Positions 1-9,000 of a stretch of DNA of 64,000 nucleotides are shown here, piece after piece (within the stretch, counting starts at the first letter, position 1; each line of letters begins with the position of its first letter). The DNA comes from Marixanthomonas sp. SCSIO 43207 (GTDB lineage: Bacteria; Bacteroidota; Bacteroidia; Flavobacteriales; Flavobacteriaceae): contig NZ_CP063203.1 in NCBI RefSeq assembly GCF_019904255.1, forward strand, positions 1,798,001 through 1,862,000, in the 5' to 3' direction. A program made the translations under genes and the position numbers. Below the pieces are notes generated by a model. The model was not told the origin of the DNA and made no database searches. It was given only the letters and a program-made list of their open reading frames with translations.

Positions 1-825
1 GAAGGTACTACACCTGAAGGAAATACAGTAAGTGACCAATCTGGTGAAACAATTGATGATGATAATCCAACAATAACAGAACTTTGTCAGACTTCATCAA
101 TGTCATTAGAAAAGTCAGGTGCATTCAACGATGAAAATGGAGATGGAATACCTCAAGTAGGAGAAACAATAAGTTATGTTTTCAGTGTAACAAACACAGG
201 AAGTACAACATTATACAACATAACGATTGAAGATCCATTACCAGGTATTGAAGTTCAAGGAGGACCTATTGAAGAATTAGCTCCAGGTATTACAGATGAT
301 ACTACATTTACAGCAACCTATGCAATTACTCAGGCAGATATAGATGCCGGTCAAGTAATTAATCAAGCAATTGTAAATGGAGAAGATGAAGACGGAGTAT
401 TAGTAACTGATGAGTCTGATGATCCAAACAATGATGAAGATGTTGATAACAACGGTGATGGAGAACCAGATGATCCTACAGTAGTTGTAATTGGAAACGT
501 AGATCCAGAAGGAGACTTTGAAATATTCAATGGTATAACGCCTAACGGAGATAACTTAAATGATTACTTTGTGATTGCTGGAATACAAGATTACCCAGAC
601 AACAATGTTAAAATTTACAACAGATGGGGTGTTCTAGTATGGGAAACAAACGGATATGGAGGTTCAAACGGTCAAGAGAATGTATTTACCGGAGAGTCTA
701 ATGGTAGAGCAACAATACGTGCAAACGAAGAATTGCCAACCGGTACTTACTTCTATATTCTTAGCTTCCAGTCAGACAATCCAGGGAAAGCAAGTTATTC
801 AGGATACTTATATATAAATAGATAG
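1..825 (+). CDS. C-terminal part of a large secreted gliding-type adhesin (5' end outside window)
   Basis: The frame is open from base 1, so the start lies outside the window; 274 residues are visible. They hold one DUF11/DUF7507-type repeat (motif [21 protein letters not shown] split over about residues 45-65), an Asp/Asn-rich linker that may bind calcium, and a C-terminal gliding-motility-associated domain (CHU_C type: [14 protein letters not shown], then [13 protein letters not shown]). Such type B C-terminal domains direct proteins through the type IX secretion system to the cell surface. The next gene encodes a PorP/SprF protein, the arrangement of sprB-sprF in Flavobacterium johnsoniae, where SprF is needed to export SprB. 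I infer a surface adhesin with many repeats upstream. Its ligand is unknown. Confidence 0.85.
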   Translation, partial: EGTTPEGNTVSDQSGETIDDDNPTITELCQTSSMSLEKSGAFNDENGDGIPQVGETISYVFSVTNTGSTTLYNITIEDPLPGIEVQGGPIEELAPGITDDTTFTATYAITQADIDAGQVINQAIVNGEDEDGVLVTDESDDPNNDEDVDNNGDGEPDDPTVVVIGNVDPEGDFEIFNGITPNGDNLNDYFVIAGIQDYPDNNVKIYNRWGVLVWETNGYGGSNGQENVFTGESNGRATIRANEELPTGTYFYILSFQSDNPGKASYSGYLYINR

Positions 826-837
826 AAAGTCAAAAAC

Positions 838-860
838 CTCCCGGAGTAGTTACTCCGGGG
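838..860 (+). other. Stem-loop between adhesin and porP/sprF genes
   Basis: An inverted repeat pairs CCCGGAGT with ACTCCGGG around a tiny loop. No run of T follows (GTATAAAAAT), so it is not a textbook terminator. It may be a partial terminator or a stability element that sets the ratio of adhesin to secretion partner. Confidence 0.5.
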
Positions 861-878
861 GTATAAAAATATGTAACG

Positions 879-1823
879 ATGAAACACAGTTATTTAGCCA
901 TTTTAGTTTTGATTTTACTTGGGAGCTTTTCAAGCAATGCCCAGCAAGATCCGCAGTACACACAATATATGTACAATACACAGATTGTAAACCCTGCGTA
1001 TGCGGGATCTAGAGACGCCTTAAGTTTCGGCTTATTGCTACGTTCACAGTGGGTGGGTCTAGAAGGAGCACCAAAGACAGGAACCTTTACTGTAAATTCT
1101 CCTATTGGAGCATTAGACAATATGGGACTTGGTCTTTCAATTGTTCGTGATGAAATAGGCCCGGCAGTAGAATCAAATGTTAACATAGATTATTCATATA
1201 CCATCAATACCTCAGATGCTGCAGAATTATCCTTTGGACTTAAAGCAGGTTTAGATTTATTAGATGTGAATTTTAATAGACTAAACATATTTGATGAAAA
1301 TGATGTGTTTGAACAAAACATTGACAATAAGATACAACCACAAATAGGAGCAGGTGTATATTTTAATACAGATAAGTTTTATGCCGGTTTATCGGTTCCT
1401 AACTTCTTAACATCAAAACACTTTGATGAGTCAACTCTAGAAAATTATGACTTTGATGATGATGTTGCTCCAGCAGAAAGACTACACTATTTTTTAATTG
1501 CTGGTTATGTATTTGATATTAATGAAAATTTAAAGTTTAAGCCAGCAACATTGGTGAAAGCTGTAAGCGGGTCACCTCTACAATGGGATGCTTCAGCAAA
1601 CTTTTTAATCTATGATAAATTAACATTAGGAGCTTCTTATAGATGGAGTGCAGCATTGAGTGCTATGGCTGGTTTTCAAGTAAGCGATCAAATATTTATT
1701 GGTTTTGGGTATGATTATCAAACCACAGATATTGAAGATTTCAGTGATGGTTCTTATGAAGTATTTCTACGATTTGATCTATTTAACAGACCGGAAAGGG
1801 TACTTACACCAAGATTCTTCTAA
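879..1823 (+). CDS. Type IX secretion system membrane protein, PorP/SprF family
   Basis: 314 residues with a signal peptide (MKHSYLAILVLILLGSF, cleaved near SNA-QQ). The start of the mature protein, DPQYTQYMYNTQIVNPAYAGSRD, is the hallmark of PorP/SprF proteins (split here: DPQYTQYMYNTQ and NPAYAGSRD). The rest alternates short strands and turns and ends in FDLFNRP, as expected for an outer-membrane beta-barrel. Family members act with the T9SS; SprF is required for secretion and attachment of SprB, and proteins with type B sorting domains depend on such partners. It lies 53 bases after the adhesin gene and 17 bases before the OmpA-like gene, so the three are probably co-transcribed. I infer that this copy serves the adhesin just upstream. 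Confidence 0.92.
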   Translation: MKHSYLAILVLILLGSFSSNAQQDPQYTQYMYNTQIVNPAYAGSRDALSFGLLLRSQWVGLEGAPKTGTFTVNSPIGALDNMGLGLSIVRDEIGPAVESNVNIDYSYTINTSDAAELSFGLKAGLDLLDVNFNRLNIFDENDVFEQNIDNKIQPQIGAGVYFNTDKFYAGLSVPNFLTSKHFDESTLENYDFDDDVAPAERLHYFLIAGYVFDINENLKFKPATLVKAVSGSPLQWDASANFLIYDKLTLGASYRWSAALSAMAGFQVSDQIFIGFGYDYQTTDIEDFSDGSYEVFLRFDLFNRPERVLTPRFF

Positions 1824-1840
1824 ATACAAACTAACTCATT

Positions 1841-3775
1841 ATGAAATTTATATTTAATAAATCGATTTTTTTTCTCCTCTTCTTTTGCATAGTAACTGTG
1901 TCTTTTTCACAGCGTAAAGAAATAAAAAAAGCTAATGAGGATTTTGACAAATTCGCATACATAGATGCACGCGAAATTTACCTAAAAGTTGTAAAGGACG
2001 GCTATCAATCTGCTGAAATTTATAAGAAATTAGGCGATACCTATTATTGGAATAGCGATTATGATAATGCAGCAAAATGGTATTCCAAATTAATAAAAGA
2101 ATTTCCGAACGATATCGAGGCAGAATATTACTACAGAGCTGCACAGTCTTTAAAAAGTTTAGGTAAATATAATGAGTCTGATGAGTTGATGGCTCAATTT
2201 GCGGCAATAGGTGGTGAAGGCTTAATGGTTAAAAACTTTAAAAGTGATCCCAATTACTTAAATAGTATTGCAAATGCTTCTAGAGAATTTGTGCTAGATA
2301 AAGTTTCAATTAACAGCAATGCGTCAGATTTTGGACCTTCATATTATAAGGACCAAATAGTATTTGCGGCTTCAAAAAATAATGCTGAAGGAAATAAAGT
2401 GGCAGAATGGAATGACCAGCCTTTTTTAGACCTCTATGTTGCAGATATAGATTCAGAAACAGGTGAGTTATCAAACGCTCAGTCTTTACCAGGTGATATA
2501 AACACTGAGTTTCATGAATCTACACCTGCTTTTACAAGAGACGGGTCAACCATGTATTTTACTAGAAATAACTTTCTAGACGGTAAAAAAGGTAAAGACA
2601 ATAAAAAAACTATTCGATTAAAGTTATATAAGGCTACCAAAAGCGGTGAATTTTATTGGACAAATGTTGTAGAACTTCCCTTTAACAGTGATGCTTATTC
2701 GGTAGCGCATCCTACGCTAAGTAAGGATGAGAAAAGACTGTATTTTTCTTCAGATATGCCAGGAACCAAAGGAATGTCAGATCTTTGGTATGTAGATATT
2801 TTAGGAAACAACAACTATGGTGAACCGGTAAATCTAGGTGATAATATCAATACAGAAGCACGAGAATCATTCCCGTACATTAGTGAAGCAAACAACCTTT
2901 ACTTTTCTAGTGACGGAAGAGCAGGACTTGGAGGTTTTGATATTTTTGTAACTCCTTTGAATGATCAAGGAAACCCTGGAGAAGTAAAAAACATAGGAAA
3001 ACCAGCAAATAGTAGTCAAGATGACTTTGGTTTTATTATCAAAGAAAGTAAACGTAGAGGCTATCTTACTTCAAATAGAGACGGAGCTCGAGGAAGTATT
3101 GATGACGAGATTTACCTTATTAAAGAGAAATGTGAAGTTACTATTACAGGTCTTGTTACCGATGAAGATAGCGGTGAATTATTACCAGGAGCATTGGTAG
3201 TTCTTTTAGACACAAATAATAAAGAAGTAGGTTCACAAACCGTAGGAGCTGATGCTCGATATAAATTTATCGCGGGTTGTGAGAATCAATATGCCGTGAG
3301 AGGAACAAAACAACAATATGCTCCTAATGAAAAAATAGTAACAACACCAGCAAAAACAGAAACTCTTGAAGTTCCATTACCGTTAAAACTTGTAGACCCG
3401 TGTCCTCCTAACGATTTAGGATGTCGCTTAAGCTTACAGCCTATCTATTTTGATTTTGACAGGTATAATATCCGTCCCGATGCCGAGATAGAACTTGCAA
3501 AAATCTTAGCTGCAATGAGAGAGTATCCAGAGCTTGTAATACATATAGAATCTCATACAGATTCTAGAGGTAATGATAGTTATAATGAAGCTTTATCTGA
3601 AAAAAGAGCTCAAGCAACTCTCAACTGGTTAGTGAAAAAAGGAATTGATCGCAATAGGTTAAGTGCCAAAGGTTATGGTGAAAATCGTTTAGTTAATGAA
3701 TGTTCTAATGGTGTAAAATGTACAGAAGAAGAACATCAATTAAACAGAAGATCAATGTTTATAATCCAAAATTAA
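1841..3775 (+). CDS. OmpA-family protein with TPR and beta-propeller (PorE-like architecture), copy 1
   Basis: 644 residues. A signal peptide (to about residue 24) is followed by TPR-like helices (about 30-130; KLGDTYYWNSDYDNAAKWY), WD40-like PD40 propeller repeats (about 150-415; STPAFTRDGSTMYFTR, HPTLSKDEKRLYFSSD), a carboxypeptidase-regulatory-like fold (about 430-510) and an OmpA peptidoglycan-binding domain from about 528 to the end (IYFDFDRYNIRPDAEIEL, ESHTDSRGNDSYNEALSEKR, LSAKGYGE). This order matches PorE of the T9SS, which binds peptidoglycan. Four Cys surround or lie within the OmpA domain (CPPNDLGC, CSNGVKC) and could form disulfides. The protein probably links the PorP/SprF partner to the cell wall. 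A close paralogue follows. Confidence 0.88.
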   Translation: MKFIFNKSIFFLLFFCIVTVSFSQRKEIKKANEDFDKFAYIDAREIYLKVVKDGYQSAEIYKKLGDTYYWNSDYDNAAKWYSKLIKEFPNDIEAEYYYRAAQSLKSLGKYNESDELMAQFAAIGGEGLMVKNFKSDPNYLNSIANASREFVLDKVSINSNASDFGPSYYKDQIVFAASKNNAEGNKVAEWNDQPFLDLYVADIDSETGELSNAQSLPGDINTEFHESTPAFTRDGSTMYFTRNNFLDGKKGKDNKKTIRLKLYKATKSGEFYWTNVVELPFNSDAYSVAHPTLSKDEKRLYFSSDMPGTKGMSDLWYVDILGNNNYGEPVNLGDNINTEARESFPYISEANNLYFSSDGRAGLGGFDIFVTPLNDQGNPGEVKNIGKPANSSQDDFGFIIKESKRRGYLTSNRDGARGSIDDEIYLIKEKCEVTITGLVTDEDSGELLPGALVVLLDTNNKEVGSQTVGADARYKFIAGCENQYAVRGTKQQYAPNEKIVTTPAKTETLEVPLPLKLVDPCPPNDLGCRLSLQPIYFDFDRYNIRPDAEIELAKILAAMREYPELVIHIESHTDSRGNDSYNEALSEKRAQATLNWLVKKGIDRNRLSAKGYGENRLVNECSNGVKCTEEEHQLNRRSMFIIQN

Positions 3776-3927
3776 ATTTTTATAACTAAAAACTCCCCTA
3801 ATAATAGAGCTATGTAACAAACACTTTTAGATACTAAAGAATCTTTTTATCCCAATAAAAACAAAAAGGTTCATAAGTAGCACACTAATACATTTTAAAA
3901 CATTATTAATTTTTTAGAATGTAAATA

Positions 3928-5874
3928 ATGAAAGTTATAGCGAAGTTAATAACAACCTTAGGGGTATTGTTTTTAGGTTTAACAACTGGATTATCACAAA
4001 CAAATAAAATTGCCAAAGCAAATAACGAGTTTGATAAATACGACTACATAAATGCCAGAGAGATTTATCTTAAGGTAGTTGAAAACGGGTTTACTTCTGG
4101 TGAAATTTATAAAAAACTAGGAGACACCTACTATTACAATAGTGATTATATCAATGCTGTACATTGGTATAACAAATTGCTTGCTGAATATCCTTCTGAA
4201 ATTAATACTGAAGATTACTATAGAATTGCTCAATCTTTAAAGAGTATAGAAGACTATAAAAAATCTGATGAACTTATGCAGATTTATGTAAGTCAAGGTG
4301 GAGCAGAAAAAGAAGTAAAAGCTTTTGAAAACGATCCAGACTATCTTAAGTCATTAGGGATACATCCTTTTAAATACATTATAAACAAGGTAGCTGTTAA
4401 CTCAAAATATTCAGATTTTGGGCCATCATACTATAAAGACAAGTTAGTTTTTTCAGCTTCAACATTAGATAGTAAACATTTTAAAACCCATAGTTGGACC
4501 AATTTACCATATCTAGACCTTTATATTGCAGATATTGACAGTGTAGGAGGTTTATCAAACGCAACACCATTTAAAGGTGATATAAATACAGAATATCACG
4601 AATCTTCCACGGCCTTTACAAAGGATGGCAAGACAATGTTTTTTACTCGTAATAATTATTATGATGGTAAAAAAGGATATGATAAATCTAGAACTATAAG
4701 ATTAAAGTTGTTTTCTGCCACCCTTAATGAAGATGGTGTAAGTTGGGGTAATATAAAAGAATTACCTTTTAATAATTCAAATTACAGTACAGCACACCCT
4801 ACTTTGAGTAATGATGAAAAACGATTGTATTTTGCCTCAGATATGCCTGGCACCTATGGTAGATCAGACCTTTGGTATGTTGAACTAACAAAAGGAACCG
4901 ATGGCTCATTTATGTATGGAACTCCTGTAAATTTAGGAGAAGAAATTAATACAAAAGCAAGAGAAACATTTCCGTTTATTAGTGAAAATAACAACCTTTA
5001 TTTTTCAAGTGACGGGTATGGTGGTTATGGAGGATTAGATGTTTTTGTTTCAGCTATAGATTCAGAAGGAAACCTTAAACAAATAACAAACTTTGGAGAA
5101 CCCATCAACACGAAAATGGATGATTTTGGTTTCATCACAAAAGAATCAAAAGGAACAGGCTATTATACATCAAATATCAGTGGAGGACGCGGAACCATAG
5201 ATGATGAAATTTATTATTTCTATGAGAAATGTATCATGACTATTAACGGAATTGTTACAGACATTGATACAGAAGAGCTACTTCCCGGATCAATTGTATC
5301 AATACTTAGCGATGATAATAAGCTTATTGAAAAAATTACTGTAGGTGAAGATGCTGCATTCAGTTTTACAACAGAATGTGATACAAAATATATTATTAGA
5401 GCAACCAAATCCAATTATTTTCCTAACGAAGAAATTATTGAAACGCCAGACGAAGGCGGAATAATTAATTTAAATATTCAATTAAAACTAGAAGACCCTT
5501 GTCCTCCCAATGATTTGGGATGCCGTTTAGATTTGCAACCTATATATTTTGATTATGATAAAGATAACATTCGTCCAGATGCATCTGTAGAGTTGGCAAA
5601 AATTTTGTATGCAATGCAGCTATATCCAGAATTAGTAATTCATATCGAGTCACACACAGATTCAAGAGGAAAAGATGCATACAATAAAAACCTTTCTGAA
5701 CGAAGAGCACAATCTACCTTAAAATGGTTAGTAGAACGTGGTATTGAAAAGGATAGGTTAAGTGCAAAAGGGTATGGTGAAACAGAATTGGTCAACGCGT
5801 GTAGCAATAATGTAAAATGTACAGAAGAAGAACACCAATTAAATAGACGATCCATGTTTATAATTCAAAACTAA
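3928..5874 (+). CDS. OmpA-family protein with TPR and beta-propeller, copy 2 (tandem paralogue)
   Basis: 648 residues, alignable with the preceding gene from end to end: signal peptide, TPR segment (YKKLGDTYYYNSDYINAVHWY), PD40 repeats (HPTLSNDEKRLYFASDMPGT), carboxypeptidase-regulatory-like fold and C-terminal OmpA domain (IYFDYDKDNIRPDASVEL, ESHTDSRGKDAYNKNLSERR). The last 12 residues are identical in the two copies. The loops and the regulatory-like domain differ most. The 152-base gap from copy 1 is longer than the other gaps in the cluster, so copy 2 may have its own promoter, though no strong one is evident. A clear terminator follows. It is a tandem duplication followed by divergence; whether both copies serve the same secretion partner cannot be told. 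Confidence 0.88.
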   Translation: MKVIAKLITTLGVLFLGLTTGLSQTNKIAKANNEFDKYDYINAREIYLKVVENGFTSGEIYKKLGDTYYYNSDYINAVHWYNKLLAEYPSEINTEDYYRIAQSLKSIEDYKKSDELMQIYVSQGGAEKEVKAFENDPDYLKSLGIHPFKYIINKVAVNSKYSDFGPSYYKDKLVFSASTLDSKHFKTHSWTNLPYLDLYIADIDSVGGLSNATPFKGDINTEYHESSTAFTKDGKTMFFTRNNYYDGKKGYDKSRTIRLKLFSATLNEDGVSWGNIKELPFNNSNYSTAHPTLSNDEKRLYFASDMPGTYGRSDLWYVELTKGTDGSFMYGTPVNLGEEINTKARETFPFISENNNLYFSSDGYGGYGGLDVFVSAIDSEGNLKQITNFGEPINTKMDDFGFITKESKGTGYYTSNISGGRGTIDDEIYYFYEKCIMTINGIVTDIDTEELLPGSIVSILSDDNKLIEKITVGEDAAFSFTTECDTKYIIRATKSNYFPNEEIIETPDEGGIINLNIQLKLEDPCPPNDLGCRLDLQPIYFDYDKDNIRPDASVELAKILYAMQLYPELVIHIESHTDSRGKDAYNKNLSERRAQSTLKWLVERGIEKDRLSAKGYGETELVNACSNNVKCTEEEHQLNRRSMFIIQN

Positions 5875-5894
5875 ATTAATAGATAGATTGTTTT

Positions 5895-5930
5895 AAAAAG
5901 CGTTCAATAGTTGTTGAACGCTTTTATTTT
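5895..5930 (+). terminator. Rho-independent terminator after the OmpA pair
   Basis: AAAAGCGTTCAA pairs with TTGAACGCTTTT around TAGTTG, followed by ATTTTGGTTTTATTT. It closes the adhesin/T9SS cluster. Confidence 0.85.
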
Positions 5931-5980
5931 GGTTTTATTTACAAGGCGCTATTTCGTATTTTTGAAAAAATTGAAATTGC

Positions 5981-6499
5981 ATGTCAGAAGAAAAAGTTGT
6001 CCTTGTTAATGAAAAGGATGAAAAAATAGGATTAATGCCCAAAATGGAAGCCCATGAAAAAGCCTTATTACATCGAGCTTTTTCTGTTTTCGTTTTTAAT
6101 GATAAAAACGAATTAATGCTTCAGCAACGGGCTCTGCATAAATACCATACGCCTGGTTTATGGACCAATACTTGTTGCAGTCATCAAAGAGATGGAGAAT
6201 CTAATATTGATGCAGGAAAACGAAGACTACAAGAAGAGATGGGGTTTACTACAGACTTAAAAGAAACTATATCTTTTATATATAAAGCTCCTTTTGATAA
6301 TGGCCTTACCGAGCACGAGTTTGATCATATTCTAGTAGGTAAATACAATGAAGAGCCAAATATAAACCCAGATGAAGTAGCTGCCTGGAAATGGATGACT
6401 CTAGAAGATGTAAAAAAAGATATAAAAAACAATCCAGCTATATATACTGAGTGGTTTAAGATTATATTTGATAAGTTTTATCAACATTTAGCAGTATGA
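5981..6499 (+). CDS. idi: Isopentenyl-diphosphate delta-isomerase, type 1
   Basis: 172 residues of Nudix fold. It interconverts IPP and DMAPP, supplying the starter for isoprenoids (menaquinone, carotenoids, undecaprenyl lipid) in the cytoplasm. The active-site Cys lies in TNTCCSHQ (about 65-72), next to the Nudix-like box GESNIDAGKRRLQEEMGF, and a Trp of the substrate pocket lies near WKWM. Length is normal for type 1 enzymes. A TATTTTTG at 5957-5964 fits the -7 element of Bacteroidota promoters, though no TTG sits at the usual distance. The stop overlaps the start of the next gene (ATGA), so the two are likely translationally coupled. Confidence 0.95.
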   Translation: MSEEKVVLVNEKDEKIGLMPKMEAHEKALLHRAFSVFVFNDKNELMLQQRALHKYHTPGLWTNTCCSHQRDGESNIDAGKRRLQEEMGFTTDLKETISFIYKAPFDNGLTEHEFDHILVGKYNEEPNINPDEVAAWKWMTLEDVKKDIKNNPAIYTEWFKIIFDKFYQHLAV

Positions 6500-6903
6500 G
6501 TTTAACAGTTTTCAGAAAAGCACATTTTAATGCAGCACATAGACTGTTTGTAAAAGAGTGGAGTAAAGAAAAAAACCTCGAGTTTTTTGGTAAATGTAGC
6601 AACCCAAACTTTCACGGGCATAACTATGAACTTGAAGTTGGGATTACAGGTAATGTTGACCCTAAAACCGGTTATCTAATAAACCTAGATATTCTGAAAA
6701 CAATTATAAAAGAAGAAGTTGAAGATCACCTAGATCACAAAAACTTAAATGTTGAGGTAGAAGAATTTAAAAACCTAAACCCCACCGTTGAAAATATTGC
6801 AATGGTAATTTGGGATAGATTAAGAAAACGCTTAGACAAAAAGTTTGAAATTTCAGTAAAACTATATGAAACTCCTCGAAATTTTGTAGTTTACACAGGC
6901 TAA
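6496..6903 (+). CDS. queD: 6-pyruvoyl-tetrahydropterin synthase / 6-carboxytetrahydropterin synthase family (QueD-like)
   Basis: 135 residues. The zinc ligands are visible: His in FNAAHRLF and the two His of FHGHNYEL. The family Cys is in GKCSNPNFHG, and the DHKNLN segment supplies further active-site residues. The enzyme acts on dihydroneopterin triphosphate; in bacteria with queuosine it makes 6-carboxytetrahydropterin. A tgt gene for the last queuosine step is also in this window (55352), which favours QueD over a tetrahydrobiopterin role, but the sequence does not separate them. It overlaps idi by 4 bases and lies 4 bases before manA. Confidence 0.88.
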   Translation: MSLTVFRKAHFNAAHRLFVKEWSKEKNLEFFGKCSNPNFHGHNYELEVGITGNVDPKTGYLINLDILKTIIKEEVEDHLDHKNLNVEVEEFKNLNPTVENIAMVIWDRLRKRLDKKFEISVKLYETPRNFVVYTG

Positions 6904-6907
6904 AAAA

Positions 6908-7885
6908 ATGACTAAACTCCCTGATTTATATCCTTTAAAATTTGTTCCAATTCTCAAAGAGAAAGTCTGGGGTGGAGATAAGTTACATACTGTTTTAAAG
7001 AAAAAAGGAACAAAAAAAACAGGGGAAAGTTGGGAAATTTCGGGGGTTGAAGAAGCTATTTCTCAAGTAGCCAATGGATCTCTTAAAAATCAATCATTAA
7101 CAGAGTTAATCAAAAAATATAAAGAAAAGTTAGTTGGTGTTGATGTGTATAAAAACTTTGGTCACACCTTTCCGTTACTTTTTAAATTTATAGATGCAGA
7201 TCAAGACCTTTCTGTACAAGTGCATCCAGATGATAAGCTGGCAAAAGAAAAACATAATAGTTTTGGTAAAACCGAAATGTGGTACATAGTAGCTTCAGAA
7301 AAAGGGGCGCGATTAATATTAGGTTTTCAAGAAGGAACTAGTGAGCAAGAATATTTAGAAAGCCTTTCAAAAGGAACACTTTCTGAAATTTTAAATTTTG
7401 AATACATACAAGCCGGTGATGTTTTTTACTTAACCCCAGGAACCGTCCACGCAATTGGAGCAGGAATTCTTTTAGCTGAAATTCAACAAACATCAGATAT
7501 TACTTATCGTATTTATGATTGGGATCGTCCAGATTTAAATGGAAAAATGCGCGAGTTACATACAGATCTAGCTAAACAAGCTATAGATTATAACGCTACC
7601 AATGCAGAAGTTACCTATGAAAACTTAAAGAATGAGGTAATTCCTTTAAAAAGTACACGATTTTTTGAAACCAATAAACTTTTTATTACCCAAACCTTTG
7701 AACGAGATTTAAAAACGATAGATTCTTTTATTGTCTATATGTGTGTTGATGGAGAAGCAACCATTAAAGCAAATGGCTTTTCAGAAAAAATACAAAAAGG
7801 AGAAACATTATTGATACCAGCAAGTTTTACTTCGCTTACAATTATTTCATCAAGTGTTTCACTTTTAGAAACGTACATTCCCTAA
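6908..7885 (+). CDS. manA: Mannose-6-phosphate isomerase, class I
   Basis: 325 residues of cupin fold that interconvert fructose-6-phosphate and mannose-6-phosphate, feeding GDP-mannose and surface glycans. Metal ligands can be assigned to Gln104 and His106 (QVHPDD), Glu123 (GKTEMWY) and His181 (TPGTVHAIG); the segment DITYRIYDWDR follows. This is the shorter bacterial form of about 300-330 residues. It is the last clear gene of the idi-queD-manA run; the three have no obvious pathway in common. Confidence 0.93.
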   Translation: MTKLPDLYPLKFVPILKEKVWGGDKLHTVLKKKGTKKTGESWEISGVEEAISQVANGSLKNQSLTELIKKYKEKLVGVDVYKNFGHTFPLLFKFIDADQDLSVQVHPDDKLAKEKHNSFGKTEMWYIVASEKGARLILGFQEGTSEQEYLESLSKGTLSEILNFEYIQAGDVFYLTPGTVHAIGAGILLAEIQQTSDITYRIYDWDRPDLNGKMRELHTDLAKQAIDYNATNAEVTYENLKNEVIPLKSTRFFETNKLFITQTFERDLKTIDSFIVYMCVDGEATIKANGFSEKIQKGETLLIPASFTSLTIISSSVSLLETYIP

Positions 7886-7922
7886 ATGTTCGTATCTTGC
7901 GCAAAATTTTAAAAATAAAAAA

Positions 7923-8189
7923 ATGGCAAGTGTACGTGAATTAAAGAGAGATATAAATTACGTTTTGGGTGATATTATCGAGGCTGTCTATATCTGGCAA
8001 CTTACCCACCCAGAAAAAGAAACTGAAGATTCTGAAAAAATAATTGATGAAGCCATCGCTGTCTTTGATGCTTTAATTGTAAAAGTTAACCAAAGAGATG
8101 TTGAAAATAAACAACAACACTTTAAAGGTATTAATCAAGAACTTGAAGCAGAAGGTAGAAAGTTAATTGATAAAATTAACGCTTTATAA
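7923..8189 (+). CDS. Small conserved helical protein of unknown function
   Basis: 88 residues, no signal peptide and no Cys, predicted mostly helical (VRELKRDINYVLGDIIEAVY; EDSEKIIDEAIAVFDALIVKV; INQELEAEGRKLIDKINAL). I recognise it only as a kind of small protein often annotated hypothetical in Flavobacteriia. It follows manA by 37 bases and could be read from the same transcript. Its last 6 bases overlap the end of the convergent lipoprotein gene. The regular amphipathic helices suggest a small bundle or a partner-binding protein; no function can be assigned. Confidence 0.75.
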   Translation: MASVRELKRDINYVLGDIIEAVYIWQLTHPEKETEDSEKIIDEAIAVFDALIVKVNQRDVENKQQHFKGINQELEAEGRKLIDKINAL

Positions 8190-8897
8190 ACTATCGTTCA
8201 TAGTTTTTCGCTCACTAATAAAAGACTCCAAAAGCTTCCCGTATTTGGAGTCTTTTACATTTGGAGTAAGTGAAGTATACACAGTATCTAGATATTTTAC
8301 GTTAGCATCATATATTTCACTAAGTAATAGATAAGGAGCTACTTCTTTATCTTTATTATTAAGAGCAAAATTTACTGTGGCAAGATATTTACTTGAGAGT
8401 GCAGCAGCTTTTTTCTTTTTTATAGCATTTATTAGTGAATCGCCACCTTCTTTTTGCGCAGTAAGCTCTTCTTTGATTAAATCTAAATCTCTGTCAGAAA
8501 AACGCTTCATCAATTTTTTATAATCATTAAGTGCTTTTTCATTTTCTGAACCGTTAATGCTAAAATCTTTTCCAAAGTTTTTCAAGCTTGTTTCAATAGT
8601 AATTTCTCCCGGCTCTGCAAAAAACGGAATTCTATCATCACGTAAACTTCCATCCTTTAACCGAAGGTATAAATAATACATTTCAGGGCTGTTTATTTCT
8701 TCAGAAAAAGAAAAATTTGAATTACCGTCTACAACCACAGAATCTATAGATACAAGTATTGAGTCATCAATTTTTTGTAGTAATAATGTGCCTTTTTTTA
8801 GTCCTTTTACATTCCCAGAAAGCTGCATTTCTTTTTTAGAATCTGAACTACATGCAACAGTTATTGCGATCAATGTCAATATGAATAAGTTTCTCAT
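8184..8897 (-). CDS. DUF4369 lipoprotein without the usual thioredoxin domain
   Basis: 237 residues. A lipoprotein signal (MRNLFILTLIAITVAC, Cys at 16) is followed by a DUF4369 domain (about 22-120: LSGNVKGLKKGTLLLQKIDD, ISIDSVVVDGNSNFSFSEEI, YYLYLRL). The remaining half is helical and charged. DUF4369 normally precedes a TlpA/AhpC thioredoxin domain with a CxxC pair in proteins of roughly 350-400 residues; here that part is absent and the frame ends cleanly, so this is a short form or a degraded relative. It lies 103 bases downstream of the DUF819 gene on the same strand. Likely anchored in the envelope, function unknown. Confidence 0.8.
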   Translation of the reverse strand: MRNLFILTLIAITVACSSDSKKEMQLSGNVKGLKKGTLLLQKIDDSILVSIDSVVVDGNSNFSFSEEINSPEMYYLYLRLKDGSLRDDRIPFFAEPGEITIETSLKNFGKDFSINGSENEKALNDYKKLMKRFSDRDLDLIKEELTAQKEGGDSLINAIKKKKAAALSSKYLATVNFALNNKDKEVAPYLLLSEIYDANVKYLDTVYTSLTPNVKDSKYGKLLESFISERKTMNDSL

Positions 8898-9000
8898 GTA
8901 TTATCAATTTTTAAGGTCGCAAAGATGCATATTTTGAATAAAACTGAAAACTTGAAAGCTGAATAACTTTCATAATTTATAGTTCATTTAATAACCTTAC

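Noticed and set aside
1841-5874. Possible repeat array or phase-variable cassette from the tandem OmpA genes
   Set aside because: The two genes are diverged along their length at the DNA level and no short direct repeats or recombination sites flank them; simple duplication explains it.
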